Below, in pieces: positions 49,727 through 60,385 of a stretch of 64,000 nt of DNA (positions are counted from its first letter, which is position 1; the number at the start of each line of letters is the position of its first letter). The notes beneath the pieces are model-generated. The model saw only the letters and a list, made by a program, of their open reading frames with translations, was not told the origin of the DNA and ran no database searches. Both the position numbers and the translations under genes were made by a program. Source of the DNA: Mesorhizobium sp. NFR06 (GTDB taxonomy: Bacteria; Pseudomonadota; Alphaproteobacteria; Rhizobiales; Rhizobiaceae); NCBI RefSeq assembly GCF_900115245.1, contig NZ_FOVT01000023.1, forward strand, positions 24,607-88,606, given 5' to 3'.

Positions 49727-51158
49727 AGACCAGCTTGTCCTTCGATTTCACATCCAGCATGTGGCCGTAGGGCCCGGTGACGCCTTCGCCATGCTCGTAC
49801 ATGCGGATCATGTCCTTGTTGACTTCGAGCTGGCCGAGCAGCATCAGTTCCGGATCGTTGGCCGGCTTGGTCTTGTCGAAAGGCGTTGCCAACTGTTCCC
49901 CCGGCTTCACCGGCCGCACCAGATGCGGCGTGACGATGACGACGAGCTCCGTCTCTTCCTTCTGCGTGCTCGAATTGTGGAACAGTGCCCCGATGATCGG
50001 CACTTGGCCGAGCCATGGCACCTGGTCCTGCAGCCTGGTGTTCTTGCTGGAAAGCAGGCCGCCCACGGCGAAGCTCTGGCCGTCGCGCAGGTCGACCACG
50101 GTCGATAGCTTGCGGTTGGTGAAGATCGGGTCGCCGGCAGTGGTGAAGCCGGTGAGGTCGCTCACCTCGGGCGCCAGCTTCATGTGGATCTTGCCGTCGT
50201 CCAGCACCACCGGCGTGAAGTTCAAATTGACGCCGAACTGCTTGAACACGATTTCGACTTCGCCCTGGGCGTTGACGCTGCGGATTGGCACCTCGCCACC
50301 GGCGTTGAAGCTGGCGGTTTCGCCGGAAACCGTGGTGAGGTTCGGTTCGGCCAGCAGGCGCACGACGCCTTTGGACTCCAGCGCCTCGATTATCAGGTCG
50401 ACCTTGATATTGTTGTCGATGACGCGGGTAATCAGTGCTCCGAACGGACTTGCAGTGGACAGTAGGTCGCTCACGAGAGCGCCCGGACCCAGCACGACAT
50501 TGTCCTTGTCCACGGCCGCGACGCCCGTGCCTGTCCGTGTCGTGCCGCGGCTATTTGTGCTCCTGATGGAGACGCCGAGATCGCGGCCGGCATTGCGCTT
50601 GGCTTCCAGGATTCTTACGGAAAGATTGACCTGCTCGCTGTCGTCGATGGTAACGGCATTGATGATGGCATCCGGGCCATATTGCTGCGTGACTTCCACG
50701 ATGGACGCCAGCGTCGCGGCATCCTTGACATGGCCGCTCAGTCGAACCTTGCCGTTGATCGAGCCGATCTCGATGCGCGCCTTTGGCGCGACCTGGCGGA
50801 TCGCGGCCGCCATGTCGCTGACGTCCTGGCCGACCTCGATCTGGATGGTGCCCAGCGAGCGTTTGTCCTCGGAAAACAGATTGACGGTGGTGGTGCCGAC
50901 GGCTTTGCCGATGATATAGAGCGTCTTGTCGGTCATCGGCTGCGCGTCGGCGATCTTCTCGTCGCCGACGACGATGTCGCCCAAAGTAGCGTTCACCTGG
51001 ATCGTCGCGGATTGGGAAACCGGCACGAACACGCGGTGTAGCGACGGGCTCGATACGTCGATGAAGCGGTCAGCGGCATGAACCGCAGGGCTCAACGGCA
51101 ACACAATACAGGACCAGGCCAGAGCGGCGGCGGCCAGTGATCCTCGAAAAATTCGCAT
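49713..51158 (-). CDS. cpaC: Tad/type II secretin CpaC (RcpA)
   Basis: The 481-residue protein has a signal peptide (LAAAALAWSCIVLPLSPAVH), a pilus-binding domain with VRLSGHVKDAATLASIVEVT (BON-like, about residues 125-165), and a secretin domain. The last shows RLLAEPNLTTVSGETASFNA, GGEVPIRSVNAQGEVEIVFK, FTPVVLDDGKIHMKLAPEVS and VPWLGQVPIIGALF. It forms the outer-membrane channel for the Flp pilus. Length is normal. It is cotranscribed with cpaB upstream and the small lipoprotein downstream. Confidence 0.95.
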   Translation of the reverse strand: MRIFRGSLAAAALAWSCIVLPLSPAVHAADRFIDVSSPSLHRVFVPVSQSATIQVNATLGDIVVGDEKIADAQPMTDKTLYIIGKAVGTTTVNLFSEDKRSLGTIQIEVGQDVSDMAAAIRQVAPKARIEIGSINGKVRLSGHVKDAATLASIVEVTQQYGPDAIINAVTIDDSEQVNLSVRILEAKRNAGRDLGVSIRSTNSRGTTRTGTGVAAVDKDNVVLGPGALVSDLLSTASPFGALITRVIDNNIKVDLIIEALESKGVVRLLAEPNLTTVSGETASFNAGGEVPIRSVNAQGEVEIVFKQFGVNLNFTPVVLDDGKIHMKLAPEVSDLTGFTTAGDPIFTNRKLSTVVDLRDGQSFAVGGLLSSKNTRLQDQVPWLGQVPIIGALFHNSSTQKEETELVVIVTPHLVRPVKPGEQLATPFDKTKPANDPELMLLGQLEVNKDMIRMYEHGEGVTGPYGHMLDVKSKDKLVYVKK

Positions 51159-51214
51159 CTAGATCGTCCCCCTTGCGGATCCACCCGGATCCCCTAATCC
51201 GAATGCACCGTTGG

Positions 51215-52231
51215 CTACCTCTGTCGCGGCACGTCGTATGTTTCGAGCTTCACGCCGCGAAATACGCCAATTGTAGCCCGGGCGGGCGGCTCCGGCTGCA
51301 CATATTTTACCACTTCCTTTACAACTTCTTGCGGTTGTGGTGCGGGTGCCACAGTTGGCTTCACCTTGCTCATCTGATCGATCTGACTGCCGACCCTTTC
51401 CACCGCCTTGGCGAGGCCGTCGATCTTCTCATCGGCTTGCTTGCGTGCGGCTTCCTCGGCGGCCTGCCTGTCAAGCTCAGCCTGGCGCTTGGCGACATCG
51501 TCCGGCGTGTCGCCGGTCAGATCCGCCAGCGTGACCCTTTCGTTCATTTCGCCCTTGCTGCCGGCGGCCTGGCGCAATGCCAGTGACAATTGCCCGGCGC
51601 CTGCCGCGAGCGTCAGCTTCTGGGCGTCTTTGGTGCTGACTTCGACCGTGACTGCCTTCACGACTTGCGGATTCTCCTTGCTTTCATCTGCGACCTGGTC
51701 GACGGCAAGCACTTTCACGCTCTGCAGCAGCACGTCGACGAAGCTTTTGTCGCTCCCTTGGTCGTCGCGAACCGTGCGGGTCAGCAGCACGTCGACGCGA
51801 TCACCAGGGAAGACGAAACCGGCAACACCGAGCACGTCGTTCACGCGGATGGAAACCGCTTTCATGCCCTCGCCAAGCACCGCCGACAGCGTGGCGCGCT
51901 GCCCGGCGCCGGTAATCTTGGTGGCCAGGATTGGCTCGTTGGCACTGATTGTCTGAAGCGCCTGCCGCGCGCCGTCGCCAGCCATCGCTTCTTTGACCGT
52001 CTTGAAGGCGCCTGTCGGCACCGCTCCCGCCGGCCATGCAATTTCACGCAATTTGTCGGCGCTCAGCGCATCGCCGAATTTCAAGGGCACCGCCGCGACC
52101 ACCACCGTGCTGGCTTGCACGCCATTGGCCAGGGCGTTGCGCTGCCCCGCCAGCCAGATGTTGACAAGCACGACTGCCAAAACGCCGAATACGCCGGCGA
52201 GTACGATCATGATGAGTGTATTGGCGCGCAT
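51215..52231 (-). CDS. cpaB: Tad pilus assembly protein CpaB (RcpC)
   Basis: The 338-residue protein starts MRANTLIMIVLAGVFGVLAV with one membrane helix. A SAF-like domain near residues 40-115 has VVVAAVPLKFGDALSADKLR and AVPTGAFKTVKEAMAGDGAR, followed by the RcpC core VSIRVNDVLGVAGFVFPGDR, VDVLLTRTVRD. A charged coiled region near residue 255 (KRQAELDRQAAEEAARKQAD) is an extension. It is periplasmic, anchored in the inner membrane, and works with the secretin CpaC. Confidence 0.93.
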   Translation of the reverse strand: MRANTLIMIVLAGVFGVLAVVLVNIWLAGQRNALANGVQASTVVVAAVPLKFGDALSADKLREIAWPAGAVPTGAFKTVKEAMAGDGARQALQTISANEPILATKITGAGQRATLSAVLGEGMKAVSIRVNDVLGVAGFVFPGDRVDVLLTRTVRDDQGSDKSFVDVLLQSVKVLAVDQVADESKENPQVVKAVTVEVSTKDAQKLTLAAGAGQLSLALRQAAGSKGEMNERVTLADLTGDTPDDVAKRQAELDRQAAEEAARKQADEKIDGLAKAVERVGSQIDQMSKVKPTVAPAPQPQEVVKEVVKYVQPEPPARATIGVFRGVKLETYDVPRQR

Positions 52232-52356
52232 TTACCCCAAGCCCCATTTCAAGCAACCACACCGCAACTCGGCAAATCGCACCCAGCCCGCGATTGCCTC
52301 TGTTATGTCGGCACGGCCAGGCCCGAGAGACGCCTCCGGGCCCGGCCGTTTCTAGT

Positions 52357-52563
52357 TCAGCAGTTCATGCCAACGCCGTTCACGGCATCGGTGCTAAGGT
52401 TGGTGCACAGCGTGCTCCACGCATTAGTCACATAGACACCGACGGCGATAATGAACGTGATCACCGCAGCGGTGATAATGCCGATCAGAATCGAATATTC
52501 GACCATAGCAGCGCCGTTTTCATCGTCGCGGAACTGCCGGGCCATCGTCATGAGCTTCTTCAT
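52357..52563 (-). CDS. flp: Flp-type major pilin
   Basis: The 68-residue prepilin starts MKKLMTMARQFRDDENGAAM. Cleavage should occur after Gly in DDENG|AAMVEYSI, with the Glu5-Tyr6 pair of Flp pilins and a hydrophobic helix VEYSILIGIITAAVITFIIA. The mature C-terminus has two Cys. It is the structural subunit of the pilus, processed by the CpaA peptidase encoded at 56984. The ATG at 52563 gives a usual leader of 17 residues; the frame upstream is unrelated. Confidence 0.95.
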   Translation of the reverse strand: MKKLMTMARQFRDDENGAAMVEYSILIGIITAAVITFIIAVGVYVTNAWSTLCTNLSTDAVNGVGMNC

Positions 52564-53061
52564 GCCAATTTCTCCCTTTGGAGGTTTGAACCCGACGAGA
52601 CAGAGCCAAGGATGAACCCCATACCCAAGCATCCCCCGTCGAATTCAATCCTAGGTCCCGCAAAAAAGCAGTGTCAAACGGATTAACGGAACCTTAACCT
52701 TTCAATACTCGATCTGAAGCTCTCTCAATTTCGACCAAGGGATTGATTCGCCTCATTTTTCAAGTCATTTTAACCATTCATTCACAATTCCGCCACGGTC
52801 AGGCCCCGTTGTCATCGTATTAGAAATTATGCATAATTCATTATATCTAATAGCTTACAGGACTAAATGCCCTATCGTCCGGCAAAGGTCTTAGGACTTT
52901 GGTCTGTGCGCGTGAGAGATGGCAAAATAAAACGATTTCCCAGATCGCAACTTCTTAACTATGTCGCAAGTAATAAGTCCAGTGTGTCTTCCGGGCCGCT
53001 TGTGCCCCTCGTGGTTAACGCTTAGTTTCGACGTCGGGGAAATCAACAGGGGTTCCGCGAC
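52564..53061. other. A/T-rich divergent promoter region of the Tad locus
   Basis: About 500 bp separate flp (leftward) from cpaF (rightward). The stretch around 52760-52870 is clearly more A/T-rich than neighbouring genes, consistent with promoters on both strands. A small frame on the minus strand covers part of it but shows no protein-like features. No terminator or known riboswitch is recognised. Confidence 0.55.
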
Positions 53062-54446
<1,385 letters not shown>

Positions 54447-54447
<1 letters not shown>

Positions 54448-55418
54448 TGCTTACAGGACAAACGCTAGTCTACTTCATCTACGTGGTCGCGGCCGCCTCC
54501 GTCATTCTCGCTGGCGAGGCCTTTTATCTTTCCCTTACCCGCCAGCGCTCGCATCGTGCCTCGGTCAATCATCGGCTTCGCCGCCTTGCCGATGAGGCGC
54601 CTGCGGAGCAGACCCTGCAAAGCCTGCTCCGCGAGCGTGGCCTGACCGATTCAGGAGACTTCGTCTCCAGCTTTGTCTGGTTGAACCGGCTGTATACCCG
54701 ATCCGGCATAACCGGAAACCCGATGACTTTCGCGATATCGTTCCTTCTCGCCGGTTTGGCGCTGGCGCTGATTCTCTGGTCGCTGATCGGTATTTCGATG
54801 CCTGCGGCTTTCCTCATCTTTCTGGGAGTGGGGTTCGCATTGCCGATACTTATCCTGCGCTGGGCTTGCAAAAAGCGGATCCTGAAGTTCTCCCGGCAAT
54901 TGCCCGACGCGCTCGACATGATCGTGCGTTCACTTCGCGCCGGACACCCGGCTTCGGTCGCAATCGGCCTCGTCGCGCGCGAAATGCCTGACCCGCTCGG
55001 CACGGAATTCGGCATCGTCGCCGACGAGATCACCTTCGGGCTTAGCATGGAGCAGGCGGTGCGGAAACTGTCGGAGCGGGTCGGCTTCGAGGGTCTGCAC
55101 CTGCTGTCGGTGTCGCTCTCGATCCAGGCCAAGACAGGCGGCAACCTTACCGAGATCCTGGCCAACCTTTCATCCGTGCTGCGCGAAAGGCGGAAACTTG
55201 CATTGAAGATCAGGGCGCTCTCGTCCGAGGGCCGCGTGTCGGCATGGATCATCTCGCTATTTCCTGTCTTTATGTTTCTGATCCTGATGCTCGTGGCGCC
55301 TTCCTATTATGGTAAGATATGGGGCAACCCGTTGATCTTTCCGGTGTTCACGATATTCGGGGCTTGGGCCTTGCTCGGCGTCTACATCATGTATCGCATG
55401 GTCACTTTCGACTTCTAG
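54447..55418 (+). CDS. tadB: Tad inner-membrane platform protein TadB
   Basis: The 323-residue protein has a membrane helix near residues 5-25 and two further hydrophobic stretches around 98-142. A GspF-type domain contains FSRQLPDALDMIVRSLRAGH, SVAIGLVAREMPDPLGTEFG, and EGRVSAWIISLFPVFMFLIL. It forms the inner-membrane platform for CpaF with TadC. The start overlaps the cpaF stop (TAATG). Length is normal. Confidence 0.95.
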
Positions 55419-55426
55419 GAGCGACC

Positions 55427-56383
55427 ATGAGCCTGTTTTCGAACACGAACGACCTGACCTTTCTGGTTTCACTCGCCGTATTCGTGGCGGCGGTGGCCCT
55501 GTTTCTGTTCGCGGCGTTGACGTTCCTGCCCGCGGTCCAGACGCGCCGGCTGGTGACGCACAGTCTCGTCGGCGATAGGCATGTGGATCGCCGCTCGATC
55601 CTGGGACAGGATCATCTCGTTAGGGTTGCGGCGCAAAAGCCGGTCGAAGCTTATTTCAAGTCGATGGAGAAGGAGCGCAATGAGCCCGACGCCCTCGAAG
55701 CCAAGCTCTTTCGCGCCGGTTTCTATCAATCGAGCGCGTCGCTCATCTATACGCTTTGCCGACTGGCCGCCGTCGCCATAGGCTTTCTGCTTATGTACGC
55801 CCTGCTGTCAAAAATCTTGCCGGCACGGATACCCGGCTTCTTTGCTTTTATTGGCGCGAGCTTGATTGGTCTCGGCTGCATCGTCATCCCGAGTATCATG
55901 CTCGATCGCTTTGAGAACGCGCAGAAGCAGATTTACCGCCGTGCCTTTCCCGATTTTATGGACATGATGATCACCTGCGCCGATGCCGGCATGAGCCTGG
56001 AGGCGGCGGTCGAACGGGTGAGCCAGGAAATGGCGGGAACGCACAAATGGCTGGGCATCCAGCTGACGATCATGAACCTGCAATTGCGGGCGGGTAAGCC
56101 GTTGCGCGAGGCATTGCGTGAGCTCGCCGATCGCATCGGCTTGGAGGAAGCGAAGGCATTGGCGGTTCTGTTCCGGCAATCGGAGGAGTTGGGCACCAGT
56201 CTCACCGACGCCCTGCGCGTTTACAGCGCCGAGATGCGCGACCAGCGCATTCTGCAGGCGGAGGAGCGCGCCAATTCTTTGCCGGTCAAGATGACGATTC
56301 CGCTTGGCCTCTGTATTTTTCCGGTGGTGCTGATGATCATCATGCTGCCGGTAATCATTCGCATGAAGGGCATTTTCTTCTAG
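55427..56383 (+). CDS. tadC: Tad inner-membrane platform protein TadC
   Basis: The 318-residue protein starts MSLFSNTNDLTFLVSLAVFV and has a GspF-type domain (RRAFPDFMDMMITCADAGMS, LEAAVERVSQEMAG, AKALAVLFRQSEELGTSLTD), with several membrane helices at both ends (CIFPVVLMIIMLPVIIRM). It pairs with TadB. GGAG lies upstream of the ATG at 55427, 8 bp after the tadB stop. Confidence 0.95.
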   Translation: MSLFSNTNDLTFLVSLAVFVAAVALFLFAALTFLPAVQTRRLVTHSLVGDRHVDRRSILGQDHLVRVAAQKPVEAYFKSMEKERNEPDALEAKLFRAGFYQSSASLIYTLCRLAAVAIGFLLMYALLSKILPARIPGFFAFIGASLIGLGCIVIPSIMLDRFENAQKQIYRRAFPDFMDMMITCADAGMSLEAAVERVSQEMAGTHKWLGIQLTIMNLQLRAGKPLREALRELADRIGLEEAKALAVLFRQSEELGTSLTDALRVYSAEMRDQRILQAEERANSLPVKMTIPLGLCIFPVVLMIIMLPVIIRMKGIFF

Positions 56384-56423
56384 CCGATCATATGATTACC
56401 CTCTAAAACTGAGTCGGGGACTC

Positions 56424-56987
56424 GTGGGACACACAATGATACGGCCAAAGCGCATCGCATTCGCGACCAGCCTGCTGCTCATCTTCCTTGCGGGCTGCCA
56501 GACAAAAGACATCGCCGACGGCGTCGTGCGCACCAATGAGCCCGCCAAAGGCGACTACACCGCCTTTGGCGATACCTTCGACGGGCTGAAAACCATCAGC
56601 GATGTCGATTATTACGCCTCGGACCAGGCGGTCACCGAGGCCAAGACCCAGTTCCGTTCGGAAAATTACGGCAATGCCGGCGCCTTGTTCTACAAAGCGA
56701 CGAGGCTGGCGCCGAACGACGGTGTCGCGTGGCTTGGCCTCGCCGCGTCCTGCGACCGGATCAGGCGCTTCGATCTGGCCGACATGGCCTATGGCCGGGC
56801 CTATCGGCTGCTCGGCGCAACGCCGGAGTATTATAACAATCTCGGTTATTCCTATCTGTTGCGCGGCAAGCTGCAGGACGCGCGCACCAACTTCCTCAAG
56901 GCCTATGAGCTGGCGCCCAACGATCCGACCGTGGCCAACAATCTGAAGCTTCTGTCATCCAGCGTCCGGAACATAGAGCGGTCATGA
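56424..56987 (+). CDS. tadD: TPR lipoprotein TadD-like pilotin
   Basis: The 187-residue protein has a lipobox signal (AFATSLLLIFLAGCQTKDIA) and tetratricopeptide repeats in VTEAKTQFRSENYGNAGALF, APNDGVAWLGLAASCDRIRR and EYYNNLGYSYLLRGKLQDAR. In Tad systems TadD-type lipoproteins help the secretin reach the outer membrane. The GTG at 56424 or the ATG at 56436 could be the start; both precede the signal peptide. The stop overlaps the cpaA start. Confidence 0.87.
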   Translation: MGHTMIRPKRIAFATSLLLIFLAGCQTKDIADGVVRTNEPAKGDYTAFGDTFDGLKTISDVDYYASDQAVTEAKTQFRSENYGNAGALFYKATRLAPNDGVAWLGLAASCDRIRRFDLADMAYGRAYRLLGATPEYYNNLGYSYLLRGKLQDARTNFLKAYELAPNDPTVANNLKLLSSSVRNIERS

Positions 56988-57529
56988 CCGTGTTGCTGAC
57001 CGCTTCGCTCGTGTTCAAGGGGTTGGCCATCTTGCTGCTCGGGCGTATCGCCTGGACCGATTTTTCCACGCAGCGCATATCGAACCGTGACGTGCTGCTG
57101 TTGCTCTGCCTCGGCCTTGGAGCTTTGCAATTCCAAGCATTGCAAACTCACTCATGGCTGGAGATGGGGATCAGCGCCTTTGGTGGTGTTGCGCTGTTCC
57201 TTGCGCTCTTCCCATTCTGGCTGTTGCGCAAGATTGGCGCCGGCGACGTCAAGCTGATGAGCGTAACTCCGTTTCTGGTGGGCGGAAGCAATCTTGCGGT
57301 TTTTTCCGTATTCCTTCTGGTCTTCGCGATTGCCACGGCTGCTTTGGTCAAAAATCCCTTCCTGCTGCCGGCTGGGATGTTTCGCCATTATGTGCAGCAT
57401 ATGGATCGCAATGGTGTCGTGCCGTTCGGCGTGCCAATATCGATGGCGGCGATCTGTGCAATAGTGTTGCAGATGTATCACGCTCTGGTGGTTGCAACCA
57501 GTTCCGGAATACTTGAGCAACTCAACTGA
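56984..57529 (+). CDS. cpaA: Prepilin peptidase CpaA (type A24)
   Basis: The 181-residue integral membrane protein has the two catalytic Asp regions: IAWTDFSTQRISNRDVLLLL near residue 25 and LRKIGAGDVKLMSVTPFLVG (GxGD) near residue 85. Hydrophobic segments follow, such as AVFSVFLLVFAIATAALV. It processes Flp-type prepilins at the inner membrane. The ATG overlaps the tadD stop as ATGA. It is the last Tad gene of the rightward operon. Confidence 0.93.
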   Translation: MTVLLTASLVFKGLAILLLGRIAWTDFSTQRISNRDVLLLLCLGLGALQFQALQTHSWLEMGISAFGGVALFLALFPFWLLRKIGAGDVKLMSVTPFLVGGSNLAVFSVFLLVFAIATAALVKNPFLLPAGMFRHYVQHMDRNGVVPFGVPISMAAICAIVLQMYHALVVATSSGILEQLN

Positions 57530-57541
57530 CAAAGCTGAGGC

Positions 57542-58591
57542 GTGGCGGTGCGCAGTAGCGAGTTCAGACTGGCTGCAACGATAGCAACTGTCGCGCTAGC
57601 CTTCTTTGTTGCGGACTTCTTCTATTTCCGACACTCCAGCGTCATTCTCGATCTGGACAATTGGTTCGAATTGGCCAAAGTTATGATGGTGCTCGCGGCA
57701 ATCTTTGTCGTCATGCGGCTCGTGGAATGGCGTATCGAAAAAGACAAGTCATGGATTGGGCGATTGATCGCGAGCAGCGCTGCCGCCGTCCGTTTGATGG
57801 CCGCAAACGCCTCTCTGTTTGTTCCACTCAGCTTCGCATCCGTCTGGTTCATGTATCTGGCTTCGGCGACCAATAGGCCGCTGATGGACCAAACATTGGC
57901 AGCGCTGGACGCAGCGATCGGATTCGACTGGCGAGCCTTTCTCGATTTCACGAACAGGCAGCCTCTGGTCGCCGACACGCTCGTTTTCGCTTATCACGCG
58001 CTTGGGCGGCAGCTTCCTTTGCTGTTCATTTTGCTGGGTTTCGCAAAGCGACCCCGCCTGACCGAGTTCATCGCTTTGCTGGCGGTTTCGTCCGCGTTGA
58101 CCGGCGCCTTAATGTGGTTGGTTCCGGCCGCCGGGGCCTATGCTTACTTCCAGCCGCAACCGGTTGACTTCAGCAATTTCACGGCACGAGCGGGGATGTG
58201 GCACTTCACCGAGCTGATGAGGATTCGTTCAGGAGAGCCATTCGATCTATTCGTGACGAGGGCCGAAGGTCTCGTCACTTTCCCGTCTTATCACACCGCG
58301 CTCGGCATCATGATAGTCTACGCGCTGCGAGACTATCGCTGGTTGCTCTGGTCTGTCGGGTGCCTGAACGCCGTAATGATTATCAGCACACTTCCAGAAG
58401 GCGGACATCACCTGATCGATGTGGTCGCCGGTGCGATGGTCGCCGCAGTCTCTATTCTTGCAGTAAGATTTGTCGTCGGGGACGAGCCAAGCGCGGCTAT
58501 TGCAAGTGCAGGGTCCACGTTAAACCCCGCTCACCTCAAAACCCCGACATCGACTTCTCCACCAGCTTCAGCTGGCCCTTTTCCACCTTGA
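57542..58591 (+). CDS. PAP2 family phosphatase, membrane
   Basis: The 349-residue protein has several membrane helices (TIATVALAFFVADFFYF; FVPLSFASVWFMYLA). The PAP2 core has VTFPSYHTALGIMIVYALRD with the catalytic His, then TLPEGGHHLIDVVAGAMVAA with the second His. It is an inner-membrane lipid-phosphate or related phosphatase, substrate unknown. It starts at GTG, 12 bp after the cpaA stop. The last 18 or so codons read antisense over a gene remnant, so the C-terminal tail may be accidental. Confidence 0.83.
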   Translation: MAVRSSEFRLAATIATVALAFFVADFFYFRHSSVILDLDNWFELAKVMMVLAAIFVVMRLVEWRIEKDKSWIGRLIASSAAAVRLMAANASLFVPLSFASVWFMYLASATNRPLMDQTLAALDAAIGFDWRAFLDFTNRQPLVADTLVFAYHALGRQLPLLFILLGFAKRPRLTEFIALLAVSSALTGALMWLVPAAGAYAYFQPQPVDFSNFTARAGMWHFTELMRIRSGEPFDLFVTRAEGLVTFPSYHTALGIMIVYALRDYRWLLWSVGCLNAVMIISTLPEGGHHLIDVVAGAMVAAVSILAVRFVVGDEPSAAIASAGSTLNPAHLKTPTSTSPPASAGPFPP

Positions 58592-58699
58592 AGAAGGGCA
58601 CGACCTTTGGCTCGAACAGGACGCGCTCGAGCCGGCGGTCGGTGCCGATTATTTCCTGGACGTTGTTGGCGGAGCCATAGCCGTCGCCTCGATCAGCTT
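58536..58699 (-). pseudogene. Duplicated 3' remnant related to the gene at 58952
   Basis: The minus strand reads EPKVVPFFKVEKGQLKLVEK then SMSGF and a stop, matching the last 20 or so residues of the neighbouring lipoprotein gene (PFFRVEKGQLKLVEKSTSGF). Upstream it stays open as GYGSANNVQEIIGTDRRLER and ends at an in-frame TAA near 58705. About 90 bp of DNA is nearly identical between the two sites. It is the remnant of a paralogous copy, and the PAP2 gene now runs antisense through it. Confidence 0.7.
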
Positions 58700-58764
58700 A
58701 GTCGTTGGGTCGGCAGAGAAGCTGGCACTTTGAGAGAACTCAACTGGAAGGCTCCGCCGTCCAA

Positions 58765-58929
58765 CTAAATCACGCGCCATCTGCGTTGTGGCGCCGGCTT
58801 CTTCTGCGGTGGTTCACTCGACACGGCCGGCTCTGGCGAGACAAGCACCAACCGTTCGATGCCGGCCACCGCACCTGCCACTGCCGCGGCAATTGCAGCT
58901 ATAACGAGAAGCTTTTTTAGAGAATCCAA
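58765..58929 (-). CDS. Possible small membrane protein with proline-rich tail
   Basis: From a TTG at 58929, with GGGGGG upstream, the peptide reads DSLKKLLVIAAIAAAVAGAV after the initiator, an N-terminal membrane helix. A Pro-rich basic tail (EPPQKKPAPQRRWRVI) follows, 54 residues in all. The helix and tail look deliberate, but length and non-ATG start keep confidence low. It lies between the remnant at 58536 and the lipoprotein gene at 58952, all on the minus strand. Confidence 0.4.
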   Translation of the reverse strand: MDSLKKLLVIAAIAAAVAGAVAGIERLVLVSPEPAVSSEPPQKKPAPQRRWRVI

Positions 58930-58951
58930 CGAGCCCCCCAAAGCCCAGAAG

Positions 58952-60196
58952 CTAAAACCCCGAAGTCGACTTCTCCACCAGCTTCAGCTGGCCCTTCTCC
59001 ACCCTGAAGAACGGCATCGACCTTTGGCTCGAGCCGTCGGCGCGGAAGCGGAACAGGCCGGTCGAGCCGCGGAAGCCGCTGGCGTTTTCAAGCACCTGCT
59101 TGCTGAAGCCGTCGGGGCCGGCTGAGCTGGCGATCCCCGCGGTCAGCGCCACCATGTCGTAGGCGTAGGCCACGTTGACGTCCGGCTGGTAGTTGTAGGT
59201 CGCCTTGAAGCGGTCGGCGATCGGCCCGGTCTCGCCCTGGTCGAGCGTCGCGATATAGGCGCCCTCGTAGAGCGGATCCATGGGATGCTCGAGCCAGCGA
59301 TCGGTGCCGATCAGCGTCACGGCCTTGCCGGGAATGCCTTTCGCCTTGAGTGCCGCCAGCACCGCGGTCGGGCTGCCGTCGCCGCTGACGACGATGACGG
59401 CGTCCGGCGCGTCGACCAGCGAGCCCATGTCGGACACCACCTTGGCGCCGCCGTCGGTCGCCGAATAGGGCAGCGTCACCGCAAGCGTGGCGCCGGAGAT
59501 GCTGAGCGCGTTGGCGACGCGCGATTCGGCGGCGCTGGCATCGGTGCCGGCCGGCACCATCAGCACGAATTTCCTGGCGCCCTTGGCGGCTATTGCCGCC
59601 GCGCCCGCCGCCGCGCTGTCGGCCTCGCCGAGCCGCACGGAATAGACGCCGGCGCCGCCGGCGAAATTGTCGGCCAGCGCCAGCACCGGCGGCCGCTTCG
59701 AGCCGGAGAGCTTGGCAAGGTGCTGCGCGGCCGTAAGCTCGGACGGTCCGATGACGACCTTGACCGCGCCCGACGTGATCGCCTTCAGCGCCAGGTCCTT
59801 GGCATAGCCGCTGTCGCCGCGCGTGTCCTGGATCGTCAGCGTCAGCAGCTTGTCGCCGAGATCGGCCATCGCCAGGCGCGCGCCGTCATACATTTTCCTG
59901 CCGTTCTCGCCCGTGCTGCCGGGGGCCGAAAGCGGCAGCAGCATGGCCACCTTGGCCGCTCCCGTGCCGAGTGTCATGGCCTTCGCGGCGGCGGCCGAAG
60001 TCGGGCCGGCCAGGGTAGTACTGCCTGCCTGCTGGGCCGGCGCCGCCGCGCTGGTCGCCTGGCCGGCGGGTGCCGCAATCGCCGAAGGATCGAGCACGTC
60101 CGACGCGGCGCTCTTGGACTGGCATCCCGACAGCGTCGCGACCAGCCCGAGAGCGATCGCCCAGAAAAGCGGATCGTGCCGCTGGCGTTTCGTCAT
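58952..60196 (-). CDS. Penicillin-binding-protein activator-like lipoprotein (Leu-binding fold)
   Basis: The 414-residue product from the ATG at 60196 has a lipobox signal (GLVATLSGCQSKSAA) and an Ala/Gly-rich linker. A periplasmic binding fold similar to LpoA/ABC branched-chain amino-acid binding proteins follows: KVAMLLPLSAPGSTGENGRK near residue 85, VKVVIGPSELTAAQHLAKLS, ALKAKGIPGKAVTLIGTDRW and VNVAYAYDMVALTAGIA. The family is often annotated as a PBP activator; ligand and partner are not known here. It is a lipid-anchored envelope protein. Its 3' end is partly duplicated at 58536. Confidence 0.83.
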   Translation of the reverse strand: MTKRQRHDPLFWAIALGLVATLSGCQSKSAASDVLDPSAIAAPAGQATSAAAPAQQAGSTTLAGPTSAAAAKAMTLGTGAAKVAMLLPLSAPGSTGENGRKMYDGARLAMADLGDKLLTLTIQDTRGDSGYAKDLALKAITSGAVKVVIGPSELTAAQHLAKLSGSKRPPVLALADNFAGGAGVYSVRLGEADSAAAGAAAIAAKGARKFVLMVPAGTDASAAESRVANALSISGATLAVTLPYSATDGGAKVVSDMGSLVDAPDAVIVVSGDGSPTAVLAALKAKGIPGKAVTLIGTDRWLEHPMDPLYEGAYIATLDQGETGPIADRFKATYNYQPDVNVAYAYDMVALTAGIASSAGPDGFSKQVLENASGFRGSTGLFRFRADGSSQRSMPFFRVEKGQLKLVEKSTSGF

Positions 60197-60340
60197 GCGT
60201 CCACCCAATATTTCCGCCGGGTATTTGTCCCGGTCTGTCTTCGATTGATCTTACCGTCTTGATCGTCCCGCCGTCTCGCAATTCTTGAGCTGTGGCCTGG
60301 AGCTTTGCACCGTTTTCCGGAAACGGCGAACCGCTTTGAC

Positions 60341-60384
60341 GCAATTACTGACGGAAAACCGTGTCACGCCTTTCCTGGAATTGC
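60341..60384. repeat. Diverged copy of the palindromic intergenic element
   Basis: GCAATTACTGACGGAAAACC then GTGTCACGCCTTTCCTGGAATTGC lies in the gap between the lipoprotein gene and the transglycosylase. It is the same family as 5184-5352 in inverted orientation. The rest of the gap (60209-60385) shows a further small dyad around TTTTCCGGAAA. Confidence 0.65.
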
Positions 60385-60385
60385 T

